Source: Paenibacillus marchantiophytorum (GTDB lineage Bacteria; Bacillota; Bacilli; Paenibacillales; NBRC-103111). From it: 64,000 bases of DNA. Below, in pieces: positions 32,234 to 42,103 of the stretch (positions are counted from its first letter, which is position 1; each line of letters begins with the position of its first letter). The position numbers and the translations under genes were made by a program. Location of the stretch: contig NZ_BMHE01000019.1 in the NCBI RefSeq assembly GCF_014640555.1, positions 1 to 64,000 on the forward strand, in the 5' to 3' direction. Below the pieces are notes generated by a model that made no database searches, was not told the origin of the DNA, and saw nothing but the letters and a program-made list of their open reading frames with translations.

Positions 32234-33904
32234 TCAATCCTTCTTTTCTTCTTCCAAGAGCTGTCGCCGCAGCACTTTGCCAATCATCGTCTTGGGCAGC
32301 GATTGTCGGAACTCTACTTTGCGAGGAACTTTATAAGCGGCCAATCGTTCCCTGCACCACAACTCTAGTTCCTTGTCTGTTAACGACATCCCAGCTTTCA
32401 AAACGACAAAAGCTTTCACCGTTTCACCGCGATACTCATCAGGCACACCTGCTACCGCGGCTTCCTGGATAGCGGGGTGCTCAAACAGCACTTCCTCGAT
32501 CTCGCGCGGATAAATATTGTAACCACCTGCAATAATCAGATCCTTCTTGCGATCTACAATGGAGAAGAAACCGTCTTCATCCATCCTCCCCATATCTCCT
32601 GTGTAGAGCCACCCGTCTTGAATCGTCAATGTTGTTTCTTGTTCTCTTTGCCAATAACCTTTCATGACCTGTGGGCCTTTGATGAGAATTTCTCCAATTT
32701 CACCTATAGGCATCTCCTCACCGCTATTCACATCAACAACCTTCGCCTCTGTATCCGGGAGTGGAATCCCTATGGAACCTATCTTCCGATATCCCCAAAT
32801 AGGATTGGCATGCGTGACTGGGGACGATTCTGTGAGTCCGTAACCTTCAATTAATCTGCCGCCAGTAAGCTCCTCAAACTTCTCTTGAATTTCCAGAGGA
32901 AGTGGCGCTGAACCGCTTACACAAACATTGATGGAAGAAATATCGACCTCTTTCACCCGTTTATGGTTGATTAAAGCTATATACATCGTAGGAGCACCGG
33001 GGAAAATCGTCGGTTTCAACTTGTTTATCGTATCCAATATCAAATCGATATCGAATTTGGGGATAAGTATCAGCATCCCAGCACGCAGCATGGATTGATT
33101 CAGCAGCACCGTAAGCCCAAATACATGAAAACAAGGAATAGCACCGAGAAACCTTTCCTCCCCCATTCGAATGCGATAACACCAATGACACGTTTGATAC
33201 GTATTGGCGATCAAGTTGGAATGCGTCAACATGACACCTTTGGACAGTCCGGTCGTGCCACCCGTATATTGCAGAAGAGCAATGTCCTGATCAGCATCCA
33301 CATCCACGCAAACGGGAGCGGACGATGCTTTGCGAAGCAGGTTTTTAAAGTTGTAAACGCCTTCACTATAACTGACATCCAGCTTGGCGCCGTCTTTCTT
33401 CATTTTAATCGGATAGAGGAGATTTTTGGGGAAAGGCAAATAATCCTTGATCGACGTAACGAGCACGTGCCGAATCATCGTTTTCCCTTTCGCTTTCTGC
33501 ACGCGTTCAAACAATAAATCGAGCGTAACGATGACCGTTGCCCCGGAATCGGAGAGCTGGTGAACCAGCTCTCTCTCTACATAAAGCGGATTCGTCATCA
33601 CAACAATCCCGCCCATCATCAGCGTTCCGAAGTAGGCAATAATCGCCGAGGGACAATTCGGCAGCATAATCGACACGCGATCTCCCGCATTCACACCTAA
33701 CCCTTTCAACACATTCGCAAAACGATAGGACGCTTCCAGAACTTCCCGGTAAATCAGTGTTTTCCCCATAAAATATAGGGCTGGCCGGTTCGGAAACAAC
33801 TCCGCGGAATCCACTAACAACCTAGCCAAATTGTGTTTAGGATACTTGTAAGTCGGCGACACTTCTTCTGTGTAATGCTGCAGCCAAGGTTTTGCCCCAC
33901 TCAT
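32234..33904 (-). CDS. lcfA: Long-chain fatty-acid--CoA ligase
   Basis: 556 residues of the AMP-forming acyl-CoA synthetase family: P-loop LLQYTGGTTGLSKGVML, motif EGYGLTESSPVTHAN, GWLYTGDMGRMDEDG, then DRKKDLIIAGGYNIYP and the catalytic Lys in PKTMIGKVLRR. It activates fatty acids to acyl-CoA for beta-oxidation. ATG 33902-33904, with AGGGGAT about 11 bases upstream, is 37 bases after fadE. The symbol follows the Bacillus homologue; lcfA and lcfB cannot be told apart here. Confidence 0.9.
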   Translation of the reverse strand: MSGAKPWLQHYTEEVSPTYKYPKHNLARLLVDSAELFPNRPALYFMGKTLIYREVLEASYRFANVLKGLGVNAGDRVSIMLPNCPSAIIAYFGTLMMGGIVVMTNPLYVERELVHQLSDSGATVIVTLDLLFERVQKAKGKTMIRHVLVTSIKDYLPFPKNLLYPIKMKKDGAKLDVSYSEGVYNFKNLLRKASSAPVCVDVDADQDIALLQYTGGTTGLSKGVMLTHSNLIANTYQTCHWCYRIRMGEERFLGAIPCFHVFGLTVLLNQSMLRAGMLILIPKFDIDLILDTINKLKPTIFPGAPTMYIALINHKRVKEVDISSINVCVSGSAPLPLEIQEKFEELTGGRLIEGYGLTESSPVTHANPIWGYRKIGSIGIPLPDTEAKVVDVNSGEEMPIGEIGEILIKGPQVMKGYWQREQETTLTIQDGWLYTGDMGRMDEDGFFSIVDRKKDLIIAGGYNIYPREIEEVLFEHPAIQEAAVAGVPDEYRGETVKAFVVLKAGMSLTDKELELWCRERLAAYKVPRKVEFRQSLPKTMIGKVLRRQLLEEEKKD

Positions 33905-33941
33905 ACAACAACCATCCCCTTCAGGTTCTTGACATCGATGA

Positions 33942-35714
33942 CTATACGATGAATTTCTCACCCTGAATAACACGTGCGGCGATGTCCCGTTTCAGACCAA
34001 CCGTATTCACACTGCTGCGCCTGGAAAGCTTCTTCAGAATAGATAGCTGCGTCCTCAGCACATCCCCTTCTTCCATCGTACTAAGCGCTTCCTTCGCATA
34101 TGCCTCGATTTTGTCGAATGCCTCATGAACGAATATCGTCGTCATCTGAATCGCATTCTTTGCTTTGTCTTCCCCTGACTTGGCAATCAGCTTCTGTGTA
34201 CGCAGCAAACCGCTTTCTGCGGCAAATATTTGAATCATCATATCCGCAAGATTGCTCAGCACTTCCTGATTTTTCTCCAAAGCCATGCCGTACTTCTGCA
34301 CAGCCAGCCCGCCAACCATCAGGAACACTTTCTTAGCCATCGCAACCAGATGAATTTCTTCTGCCAACGTCCCCTCGAAGGTTTGACCTGGTACAAGTGA
34401 AAGCAGTTCACCTTGGAGCTCTTGCGCCTTTTGCAGCAAAGGCAGCTCGCCTTTCATTGCTTTCTTCACTAGTGTGCCAGGAATCAGCAGTCGATTAATT
34501 TCATTCGTCCCTTCGAAAATCCGGTTTATGCGAGAATCACGATAAATCCGTTCTACTTTATATTCTTGGATAAACCCGTAACCGCCATGAATTTGAACCC
34601 CTTCATCCGCCACGAAATCCAATACCTCAGAAGCAAAAACCTTATTGATTGAACATTCCAACGCATATTCAGAAATTCCTTTGGCCGAAATTTTACCCGC
34701 TTCCAGACTCGTATAATCAATATCTTGAAGAATATGATCAAACAAACCGGAGGTTCGGTAAACCATACTTTCCAGCATATAGGTTTGAACGTTCATTTCA
34801 GCCAGCTTTTTACCGATTAGCGGAAATCGTGAGATCGGCGTGTTGAACTGTTGACGGGTATTGGCATACTTCACGGACAATTCCAGCGTTTCCTTGGCCG
34901 CTCCAACACAGCCGGTAGCAAGTTTGTATCGACCAATATTGAGAATGTTAAAAGCAATCAGATGCCCTTTGCCGATCTCGCCCAGCAAGTTCTCGACAGG
35001 CACAGGCACATCTTCAAAAAAGAGCGGACGTGTCGACGATCCCTTGATCCCCATCTTCTTCTCTTCAGGTCCCATCGTGAAGCCTGGATCGCCTTTTTCC
35101 ACGATAAAAGCGGAGAAATCAGTGCCATTGATTTTGGCATAAACAATGAAAATGTCTGCAAAACCAGCATTGGTAATATACAATTTGGACCCATTCAGCA
35201 TGTAGGATTTCCCGTCATCAGAGAGACGCGCCGTCGTTTTTGCACCCAAAGCATCTGAACCTGAGGTGGGTTCTGTTAAGCAATAAGCCGCAATTTTAGC
35301 GCCCGTCGCTAAATCCGGCAAATACTTCTTCTTCTGCTCCGGTGTGCCAAAAAAGACAATAGGCAGCGTTCCAATGCCAACATGCGCCCCAATGGACAAG
35401 GCAAAAGAGGACGCGCGAGCCAAGTTCTCACTGATCACCGTCGAACTCAGTTTATCAAGCCCAAGTCCCCCGTAGATTTCCGGCACGTCCGCACCTAATA
35501 ATCCAAGCTCACCTGCGCTGCGCATCAGTTTCACCGTCAAGTCATAGTCAAGCTTCTCCAGATGCTCATCATTAGGCAATACCTCACCTGCAACAAAATC
35601 CCGTGTGGTCTCAGCAATCATCCGATGCTCTTCCGTAAAATCCTCGGGAGTTACAATCGACTGAAAATCGGCATCTGCAATCACGAAACTACCGCCTACA
35701 ACTTTATCAGACAT
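33942..35714 (-). CDS. fadE: Acyl-CoA dehydrogenase FadE
   Basis: 590 residues, the length of Bacillus FadE (YusJ). Hallmarks are CLTEPTSGSDALGAKTTA, WxFD-equivalent GSKLYITNAGFADIF, NILNIGRYKLATGCVGAAK, TRQQFNTPISRFPLIGKKL and GGYGFIQEYKVERIYRDSR. It introduces the trans-2 double bond and passes electrons to EtfAB, encoded divergently nearby. ATG 35714 has AAAGGAG upstream. The 132-base gap to fadA contains a GAGGGAAC/GTTCCTC hairpin at 35812-35831 of unknown role. Confidence 0.93.
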   Translation of the reverse strand: MSDKVVGGSFVIADADFQSIVTPEDFTEEHRMIAETTRDFVAGEVLPNDEHLEKLDYDLTVKLMRSAGELGLLGADVPEIYGGLGLDKLSSTVISENLARASSFALSIGAHVGIGTLPIVFFGTPEQKKKYLPDLATGAKIAAYCLTEPTSGSDALGAKTTARLSDDGKSYMLNGSKLYITNAGFADIFIVYAKINGTDFSAFIVEKGDPGFTMGPEEKKMGIKGSSTRPLFFEDVPVPVENLLGEIGKGHLIAFNILNIGRYKLATGCVGAAKETLELSVKYANTRQQFNTPISRFPLIGKKLAEMNVQTYMLESMVYRTSGLFDHILQDIDYTSLEAGKISAKGISEYALECSINKVFASEVLDFVADEGVQIHGGYGFIQEYKVERIYRDSRINRIFEGTNEINRLLIPGTLVKKAMKGELPLLQKAQELQGELLSLVPGQTFEGTLAEEIHLVAMAKKVFLMVGGLAVQKYGMALEKNQEVLSNLADMMIQIFAAESGLLRTQKLIAKSGEDKAKNAIQMTTIFVHEAFDKIEAYAKEALSTMEEGDVLRTQLSILKKLSRRSSVNTVGLKRDIAARVIQGEKFIV

Positions 35715-35846
35715 GCGTCATCTCTCCTTTGAAATAATTGTACAAGGGTAAATTTATAGCGACAGTTCGTTCTATTGCCGCTAATCAACATGGGTGGCTA
35801 CCGCTGCCACGATAGAGGGAACGTGGTTCCTCTGTTTCGGCGAAAA

Positions 35847-37031
35847 TCAAGCTGGATAAACCTCGAATACGCCAGCAGCCCCCATTCCGCCGCCAATGCA
35901 CATGGAGACTACGCCGAATCCGCCACCCCGGCGCTGCAGTTCATAGATCAAACTAGTAGAAAGCTTAGCCCCTGTGCAACCTAACGGGTGCCCAAGCGCG
36001 ATGGCGCCTCCGTTTACATTGACGATCTCTTCGTCGAGTCCTAACTCGCGAATAATATGCACGCATTGCGATGCGAATGCTTCGTTAATTTCAAATAGCT
36101 TCACTTGTTCCTGCGTGATGCCAGCCATGTGCAAGGCCTTCGGAATGGCCTTCACGGGGCCAACCCCCATAATTTCCGGCTCCACGCCGGAAAGCGCAAA
36201 AGCCCTGAACGCCGCGAGCGGCTTCAACCCGAGCGCTTCCGCGCGCTCGCGGCTCATCAGCACGGCTGCCGCTGCGCCGTCGGACGTCTGTGACGCGTTG
36301 CCCGCCGTCACGGAACCCCCCAAGCTGAACGCAGGCTTCAGCTTGCTCAGCCCTTCCACGGATGTATCGGGGCGAACGCCCTCATCCGTGGTGAACACGA
36401 ACTTCCGCTCGAACGCTTTGCCGCGTTCGTCGATGCCCTTCACGCTCGTGCTGACCGGCACGATCTCATCCACGAACTTGCCAGCGGCGATCGCCGCCGC
36501 CGCTTTCTGATGGCTGCGCGCTGCGAAGCCATCCTGCGCTTCGCGCGAGATGCCGAAGCGCTGCGCGACTTCTTCGGCAGTGTGCCCCATGCCCATGTAC
36601 ACCTCGGGCATGCTCTCCACAAGCCCCGGATGCGGCGAGAGCTTGAAGCCCGTCATCGGGACGTGGCTCATGCTCTCTACGCCTCCGGCGACGATCACCT
36701 CCGCGTAGCCCAGCATAATGCGCTCCGCCGCATAAGCGATGGCCTGCAGCCCGGAGGAACAGAACCGATTGACCGTAATCGCCGGAACGGTCACGGGAAA
36801 GCCCGCATAGAGAGACATCGTGCGGGCGAAGTTCAGCCCTTGCTCGCCTTCGGGCATCGCGCACCCGATGATTATATCTTCGACATCCCCCTTGTCGAGA
36901 CCGGGAACCCGCCGAACGGCTTCCTCCAGTACGGCTTTCCCTAGATCCTCCGCCCTCGTCTGAGCGAAGCTGCCTTTCTTCGCGCGTCCGACAGCGGTGC
37001 GCGTAATCGATACAATGACGGCTTCCTTCAT
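35847..37031 (-). CDS. fadA: Acetyl-CoA C-acyltransferase (3-ketoacyl-CoA thiolase) FadA
   Basis: 394 residues. The nucleophile is C91 in NRFCSSGLQAIA; GHPLGCTGAK supplies the His and MCIGGGMGAA the second Cys. It releases acetyl-CoA in the last beta-oxidation step. The start is ATG 37029-37031 with GAGGTGA upstream (GTG 37040 is too close). It follows fadN by 35 bases in the order fadN-fadA-fadE known from Bacillus subtilis. Most of the gene (about 36170-36960) is far richer in GC than both neighbours. Confidence 0.94.
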   Translation of the reverse strand: MKEAVIVSITRTAVGRAKKGSFAQTRAEDLGKAVLEEAVRRVPGLDKGDVEDIIIGCAMPEGEQGLNFARTMSLYAGFPVTVPAITVNRFCSSGLQAIAYAAERIMLGYAEVIVAGGVESMSHVPMTGFKLSPHPGLVESMPEVYMGMGHTAEEVAQRFGISREAQDGFAARSHQKAAAAIAAGKFVDEIVPVSTSVKGIDERGKAFERKFVFTTDEGVRPDTSVEGLSKLKPAFSLGGSVTAGNASQTSDGAAAAVLMSRERAEALGLKPLAAFRAFALSGVEPEIMGVGPVKAIPKALHMAGITQEQVKLFEINEAFASQCVHIIRELGLDEEIVNVNGGAIALGHPLGCTGAKLSTSLIYELQRRGGGFGVVSMCIGGGMGAAGVFEVYPA

Positions 37032-37066
37032 CGCTTTCACCTCAAATTGGAATAGTGGTTGAGTGA

Positions 37067-39460
37067 TCAGTTTCTAAGCGCTTTTCCTTTGGAGAGCATA
37101 TATTGCATGCGCTGCTGTGTTTTTATTTCACCGCAAAGGCTTAAGAATGCCTCACGTTCTAGATCCAGCATATATTGCTCTGTAACCAACGTGCCTGCCG
37201 GTACATTGCCGCCAGCCAGAACATGAGCAAGCTTATTCGCGATCAATTGATCGTGCTCACTGATATATCCACCTTGCCGCATCGTGTACGCAGCTATTTG
37301 CAGCACCGCTTTGCCATTTTCACCCACGACGCGAATTTTCTCTTGGGCTTGCGGGATGTAACCAGCCGCATCAAGACGAAGTACAGCTTGCTTCGCTTCA
37401 TAAATTCGGTGATCCGGATTCACAACAACGGTATCTGGAGCGCGCATATAGCCTAGCCGTTTGGTGTCATGCCCGCTTGTCGACACTTTCGCCATCGCCA
37501 CCGTTTCAAAAATCGCATTGATCCAAGGCTGGAGATCAACCTCAGGATCACGAACCGCTTGGCTCGCTCTGAGAGCCAGTTCCTTGCAGCCGCCACCGGC
37601 TGGAATTAAGCCAACCCCTACCTCGACGAGCCCATAATACGTTTCCGCCGAGAACAAGATTTGATCCGCTGGCATACAAGCCTCTACACCTCCGCCGAGC
37701 GTCATTTTGTGAGGAGCCGCAACTACAGGTTTATCCAAGCTTTTCAGTTTCATCATGGAATTTTGGAACAGTCGAATGATGCCATCCACTTCATCCCATT
37801 CGCCATCCTGCGCTTCCATCAACAGCAGCATCACATTAGCCCCAACACAGAAATTCTTGCCTTCATTCGCTACAACGAGGCCGCGATAATTGCTGCGTAC
37901 TTCCTCAACACTTTGCTGAATCATCGTCAGAATATCTGCGCCAATCGCATTATTGGGAGAATGAAACTCCAGACATGCGACCCCGTCGCCAATATCTATT
38001 AAGCTTGCGCCGCTGTTGGAGCGGATCACTTTATTTTGCTGCTTGAGCGCTGCCAAAGAAATAAGTTCAGGTCTGGCTTCAACACCCTGATACTCATTTT
38101 TCAAATAGTAAAAACTCTGCCCTCCCTTATGCTCATAGAAGCTGTCATGACCAGCCGCAATCCAAGCTTTAACCCACTCCGGAACCTCGCTGCCTTCGGC
38201 TTCCATTCGCTCTACAGAGCGTTTCAGTCCGATCGCATCCCAGGTCTCAAATGGTCCCAAATCCCAGTTAAAGCCCCATTTGAGCGCATTATCAATCTCC
38301 ACGATGGAGTCCGCAATTTCTTCCAGTTTCTCAGCCGAATAGAGCAGCACGGGTTTCAAAATGTTCCACGCCAGCATCGAATAGCGATCCTTAGCCCCCA
38401 GCAAAGCCTTGAGCTTGCCGGCCGTCCCTTTGGCCTGCTTCGCAGCCTCCAAGGAACCGGAACTTATTTTCCGACTAGCCGAGTACGTCAACGTATTTAA
38501 ATCTAAAGCTTGAATTTCTTTGCCTGTCTCAGATTTCACTTTTTTATAAAACCCTTGGCCCGTCTTCTCCCCAATCCAGCCATTCGCCACCATCGTTTTC
38601 AGAATAACCGGTGGATCAAAAATCGCCTTCTCTTCAGGGTCCGTAACCAAGTCAAACACATTGCCCGCCACGTGAACAAAAGTGTCCAGTCCCACCAGAT
38701 CGAGTGTACGGAAAGTTGCACTTTTGGGCCGCCCCATTGCAGGACCTGTCACAGCGTCAACTTCTTCCACCGAATAACCACCTGCAAGCATCTCACGCAA
38801 AGTAACGAGCAGCCCATAAGTCCCTATCCGATTCCCAATAAAGTTAGGTGTATCCTTGGCTTTGACGACGCCTTTGCCCAAGTTCTTCTCACAAAAATCT
38901 GACATAAACGCCACAATAGCAGGATCGGTCTGCTGATTAGGTATAACCTCTAGCAATTTCATATAACGTGGCGGATTAAAAAAATGAGTGCCCAGGAAAT
39001 GCTTTTTAAACTCCGTACTTGACTGTTCAACCATCGCATTGATCGATATTCCCGAGGTATTCGAGGAGACGATTGTGCCAGGCTTCCAGACCGCTTCTAT
39101 CCGGCTTAACAGCTGCTGTTTGGCTTGCAAATTCTCAACAATCACTTCGATGATCCAGTCGACTCCGCTCAGCTTCGCTAAATCATCTTCCAGATTGCCT
39201 GGCGTAATGCGCTCAGCGAAATCTTCACGGTAAAGCGGTGCCGGATTCGTCTTTATGAGCTTATCTATCGCGCTCACTGCCAGTCGGTTGCGTACCCTCG
39301 GATGTTCTAAAGAAAGGCCAGCCGCCGCTTCCTGCGGCAATAGTTGAAGCGGAACCATATCCAGCAACAACACGGGAATGCCTACATTCGCCAAATGGGC
39401 AGCAATGCCGGAGCCCATCACACCGGAGCCGATAACGGCCGCTGTACGGATCTTTGTCAT
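37067..39460 (-). CDS. fadN: 3-hydroxyacyl-CoA dehydrogenase/enoyl-CoA hydratase FadN
   Basis: 797 residues. The NAD-binding motif GSGVMGSGIAAHLANVG lies at the N-terminus, followed by FLGTHFFNPPRYMKLLEVIP and the second HAD C-terminal half; the crotonase domain is C-terminal (about 490-690) with ANEGKNFCVGANVM and PHKMTLGGGVEACMPAD. This order is that of Bacillus YusL/FadN, the reverse of E. coli FadB. It hydrates enoyl-CoA and oxidises the hydroxyacyl-CoA. AGGAGG lies about 10 bases before ATG 39460; the gene follows fadF by 14 bases. Confidence 0.93.
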   Translation of the reverse strand: MTKIRTAAVIGSGVMGSGIAAHLANVGIPVLLLDMVPLQLLPQEAAAGLSLEHPRVRNRLAVSAIDKLIKTNPAPLYREDFAERITPGNLEDDLAKLSGVDWIIEVIVENLQAKQQLLSRIEAVWKPGTIVSSNTSGISINAMVEQSSTEFKKHFLGTHFFNPPRYMKLLEVIPNQQTDPAIVAFMSDFCEKNLGKGVVKAKDTPNFIGNRIGTYGLLVTLREMLAGGYSVEEVDAVTGPAMGRPKSATFRTLDLVGLDTFVHVAGNVFDLVTDPEEKAIFDPPVILKTMVANGWIGEKTGQGFYKKVKSETGKEIQALDLNTLTYSASRKISSGSLEAAKQAKGTAGKLKALLGAKDRYSMLAWNILKPVLLYSAEKLEEIADSIVEIDNALKWGFNWDLGPFETWDAIGLKRSVERMEAEGSEVPEWVKAWIAAGHDSFYEHKGGQSFYYLKNEYQGVEARPELISLAALKQQNKVIRSNSGASLIDIGDGVACLEFHSPNNAIGADILTMIQQSVEEVRSNYRGLVVANEGKNFCVGANVMLLLMEAQDGEWDEVDGIIRLFQNSMMKLKSLDKPVVAAPHKMTLGGGVEACMPADQILFSAETYYGLVEVGVGLIPAGGGCKELALRASQAVRDPEVDLQPWINAIFETVAMAKVSTSGHDTKRLGYMRAPDTVVVNPDHRIYEAKQAVLRLDAAGYIPQAQEKIRVVGENGKAVLQIAAYTMRQGGYISEHDQLIANKLAHVLAGGNVPAGTLVTEQYMLDLEREAFLSLCGEIKTQQRMQYMLSKGKALRN

Positions 39461-39474
39461 ATGGAAATATCCTC

Positions 39475-41520
39475 CTACATGAGTTTTTCGGTTTTCCCAA
39501 ACACCGATAAGGCAAGAATTTCAGCGATATCTCGCGCTTTAACTCGCTCCTCGACCTCCTTGAGCTTCGTTCCATCCTCCACCATTGTCAAACAATAAGG
39601 GCAGGCCGAGCTGATAACGGTCGGATTCACACTCAAAAGCTGCTCCGTCCGCGCCGCATTCACGCGTGTTCCTGCGGTTTCTTCCATCCACATCATCCCA
39701 CCGCCTGCACCGCAGCACATGCTGTTCTCACGGGAACGCGCTTGTTCAACCAGTTGTACACCGGGGATCGCTTTAAGTACGCTGCGCGGTTCTTCATAAA
39801 CCTCGTTATAGCGGCCCAAATAACATGAATCATGGTAAGTAATGCGCTCTCGAACTTCATGCAGCGGCTTCAGACGCCCCTCCTTCACCCACACATCCAA
39901 CAGCTCCGTGTGATGGTAAACTTCAGCCTCGAGACCGAATTCGGGGTATTCATTTTTAAAAGTATGATACGTATGCGGGCACGTCGTTACGATTTTCTTC
40001 ACCTTATACTTCTGAAAAGTCGCAATATTATCCGCACACAGCTGTTGGAAAAGGAATTCATTGCCCATACGTCTTGGGGTATCGCCGGAATTTTTCTCTT
40101 CATTGCCCAATACGGCAAATGAGATGCCAGCTTCTTTCATTAGTTTCACGAAAGCATGCGTAATTTTGCGACTGCGATTATCATAAGCTCCCATGGAGCC
40201 TAAGAAAAACAAATAGTCAAATTCCGGTTTCTCTTTGACCGTTCGGATGGCTAATTCATCCTCGGGATCTACCTCTTTGACCCATTTCACGCGATCATTG
40301 CGGCTGATTCCCCACGGGTTTCCTTGCCTTTCGATATTTTGCAGCGCACGCTGGCCGTCATGCGGCATGCTGCCTTGCGTTAAGACGAGATGTCGACGCA
40401 GATCGATAATTTTATCCACATGTTCATTGCCGACTGGACATTGATCCTCGCAATTGCGGCATGTCGTACAAGCCCACAATTCTTCTTCCGTAATAACACC
40501 TCCGATAAGCTCAACCTCCAGCGGATTGTGATCACTATGGCTGGCAAAAGCAATGGCCGGAACCCACGGAGATTTGGATGTAATGGCAGCGCCTTTTTCC
40601 GTCAAATGATCCCGCAGCTTCGTAATCAAATGCATCGGCGACAGCATTTTCCCCGTCGTATTGGCAGGACATACATTCGTGCAGCGCCCGCATTCCACAC
40701 AGGAATAGAAATCGAGCATCTGCTTCTGCGTGAAGTCCTCTATTTTGCCGACCCCGAACGATTCCGCATCCTCATCTTCCAAATCCAGAGACGCCAGCTT
40801 GCCAGTTGGCTCCGTACGGCGAAGCAGGATATTAATCGGCGCTGTAATAATATGAAAATGCTTGGATTGCGGCACATAAATCAGAAAAGATAATAGAATT
40901 AATACATGCATCCACCAGCTGGCATAAAAGCCTATCGTTGCACCTGTATGGGACAGGCCTTGGAATATGGCGGCAAATAAAGATGAAATCGGAGCAAATC
41001 CCGAAGTTGCAAGCCCCTCGCGCACGCGTTCAAAACCTCCGCTTACAACAACCGAGAGCATCAAGAAGAAAATAAAGAACACAACGATGCTTGGTTTCCA
41101 ACCGCGTTTTAATCGCTTCAGCTTCTCGACATACCGTCGATAAGTGGCGTAGCCCATAGCCAGGAGAATCAAAGCTACCGTGACTTCCTGCATCAATGTG
41201 AAGTAATCATAGCCGGGGATTGGTAACCCATGGCCAATTAATCCTTTCAGAATGAGATCAAGCGCACCTAATTGCAGAATAATGAACCCATAGAAGATGA
41301 CAATATGCATGACACCGCTCTTCTTATCCTTGAGAAGCTTGGTTTGACCAAACACCTGAATAGCGAATTCCTTGAGCCGCGCCTTGGCTTCTTTCTTCAA
41401 AGGCACGGATTTCCCAAGCTTGATGTACAAATATCGGTGATACACAACCCGGCCGAACAAGTAAACCGCGCATCCTGTAACCACTAAAAACAAAAGGAAT
41501 TGAATAATGCTACCTATCAT
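39475..41520 (-). CDS. fadF: Membrane iron-sulfur oxidoreductase FadF (ETF:quinone electron transfer)
   Basis: 681 residues. About five membrane helices (1-250), resembling the nitrate-reductase gamma subunit, are followed by two 4Fe-4S clusters (CVECGRCTNVCPA and CTTCRNCEDQCPVG) and two CCG domains (TCPHTYHTF with DSCYLGRYNE, and MCCGAGGGMMWME with SACPYCLTM). This is the YwjF/FadF layout, proposed to take electrons from reduced EtfAB to menaquinone. ATG 41518-41520 has AAGGAGG 7 bases upstream; the frame to 41715 crosses intergenic repeats and is rejected. It is the first gene of the operon. Confidence 0.9.
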   Translation of the reverse strand: MIGSIIQFLLFLVVTGCAVYLFGRVVYHRYLYIKLGKSVPLKKEAKARLKEFAIQVFGQTKLLKDKKSGVMHIVIFYGFIILQLGALDLILKGLIGHGLPIPGYDYFTLMQEVTVALILLAMGYATYRRYVEKLKRLKRGWKPSIVVFFIFFLMLSVVVSGGFERVREGLATSGFAPISSLFAAIFQGLSHTGATIGFYASWWMHVLILLSFLIYVPQSKHFHIITAPINILLRRTEPTGKLASLDLEDEDAESFGVGKIEDFTQKQMLDFYSCVECGRCTNVCPANTTGKMLSPMHLITKLRDHLTEKGAAITSKSPWVPAIAFASHSDHNPLEVELIGGVITEEELWACTTCRNCEDQCPVGNEHVDKIIDLRRHLVLTQGSMPHDGQRALQNIERQGNPWGISRNDRVKWVKEVDPEDELAIRTVKEKPEFDYLFFLGSMGAYDNRSRKITHAFVKLMKEAGISFAVLGNEEKNSGDTPRRMGNEFLFQQLCADNIATFQKYKVKKIVTTCPHTYHTFKNEYPEFGLEAEVYHHTELLDVWVKEGRLKPLHEVRERITYHDSCYLGRYNEVYEEPRSVLKAIPGVQLVEQARSRENSMCCGAGGGMMWMEETAGTRVNAARTEQLLSVNPTVISSACPYCLTMVEDGTKLKEVEERVKARDIAEILALSVFGKTEKLM

Positions 41521-41550
41521 GGAGCAGCCTCCTTGCCGTTGTGATAATTG

Positions 41551-41760
41551 GGGCGATAAGAGCCTTTTGAGACTTCTATTTCGCCTTTTAGCAGGTTTTT
41601 GGGGAAGATAAGAGTCTTTAAAGGCTGCTATCTGTGCAAAAATCCCTTCTGGAATCCCTTTTCCCATTGGATAAGAGCCTTTAAGGACCTCTAATTCAAC
41701 TTTTAGTCCCGACATTTGTGTTTTAGAAGTCTTTAGAGACTTCTATCTCGTATAAAAGGC
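41551..41760. repeat. Four imperfect ~55-60-bp palindromic units
   Basis: Units beginning near 41552, 41599, 41661 and 41726 share the pattern GATAAGAGCCTTTAAAGAC with a self-complementary core; the clearest is AGAAGTCTTTAGAGACTTCT at the last unit. They fill the DNA upstream of fadF and could be structural repeats or transcript hairpins. Confidence 0.6.
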
Positions 41761-41778
41761 CCAAACGTTCAAATTTGC

Positions 41779-41836
41779 TTGCTCTCGTTCTTGTTCTTGC
41801 TCCTGCTCTTACTCTTGCTCTTGCTCTTGCTCTTGT
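41779..41836. repeat. Hexanucleotide CTTGCT/CTTGTT repeat
   Basis: About nine copies of a 6-base unit (CTTGCT with CTTGTT, CCTGCT and CTTACT variants) run without interruption in non-coding DNA between fadF and fadR. A slippage-prone tract. Confidence 0.8.
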
Positions 41837-42010
41837 AACACCCACACTTGCACTTCCGCATGCATCAATGCCCAATAAGTAACCGCTTACATTCAAGCAT
41901 CGTAAAAAAGCAAATCCCCTATCCTCTTATTCACAGAGTCGAAAAATGCTTCAATGTTTGCTGTAGGCCCACTACAATTCTCACTTGCTTAGTTAAGCTG
42001 AAGAAGTCGT

Positions 42011-42039
42011 TGACAAGGCGTACTACGTATTTTATGATG
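42011..42039 (+). promoter_or_regulatory. Sigma-A promoter of fadR-etfB-etfA
   Basis: TTGACA (42011-42016), a 17-base spacer and TATGAT (42034-42039). It is close to consensus, with the FadR box just downstream. Between 41837 and 42010 nothing else is recognised. Confidence 0.8.
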
Positions 42040-42052
42040 AAATTACGAAAAT

Positions 42053-42070
42053 GAATGAGTATTCATTCAC
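42053..42070. promoter_or_regulatory. FadR operator
   Basis: TGAATGAGTATTCATTCA is a dyad with 7-bp arms and fits the Bacillus FadR consensus TGAATGANTANTCATTCA. Its position, just after the predicted transcription start of fadR, implies roadblock-type self-repression relieved by long-chain acyl-CoA. Confidence 0.85.
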
Positions 42071-42103
42071 CGATATTTGTATCTTAACACCGAGGTGATC
42101 TCC

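Noticed and set aside
41848..42054. Plus-strand ORF of 68 codons between fadF and fadR
   Set aside because: No ribosome site, unusual composition, and it overlaps the fadR promoter.
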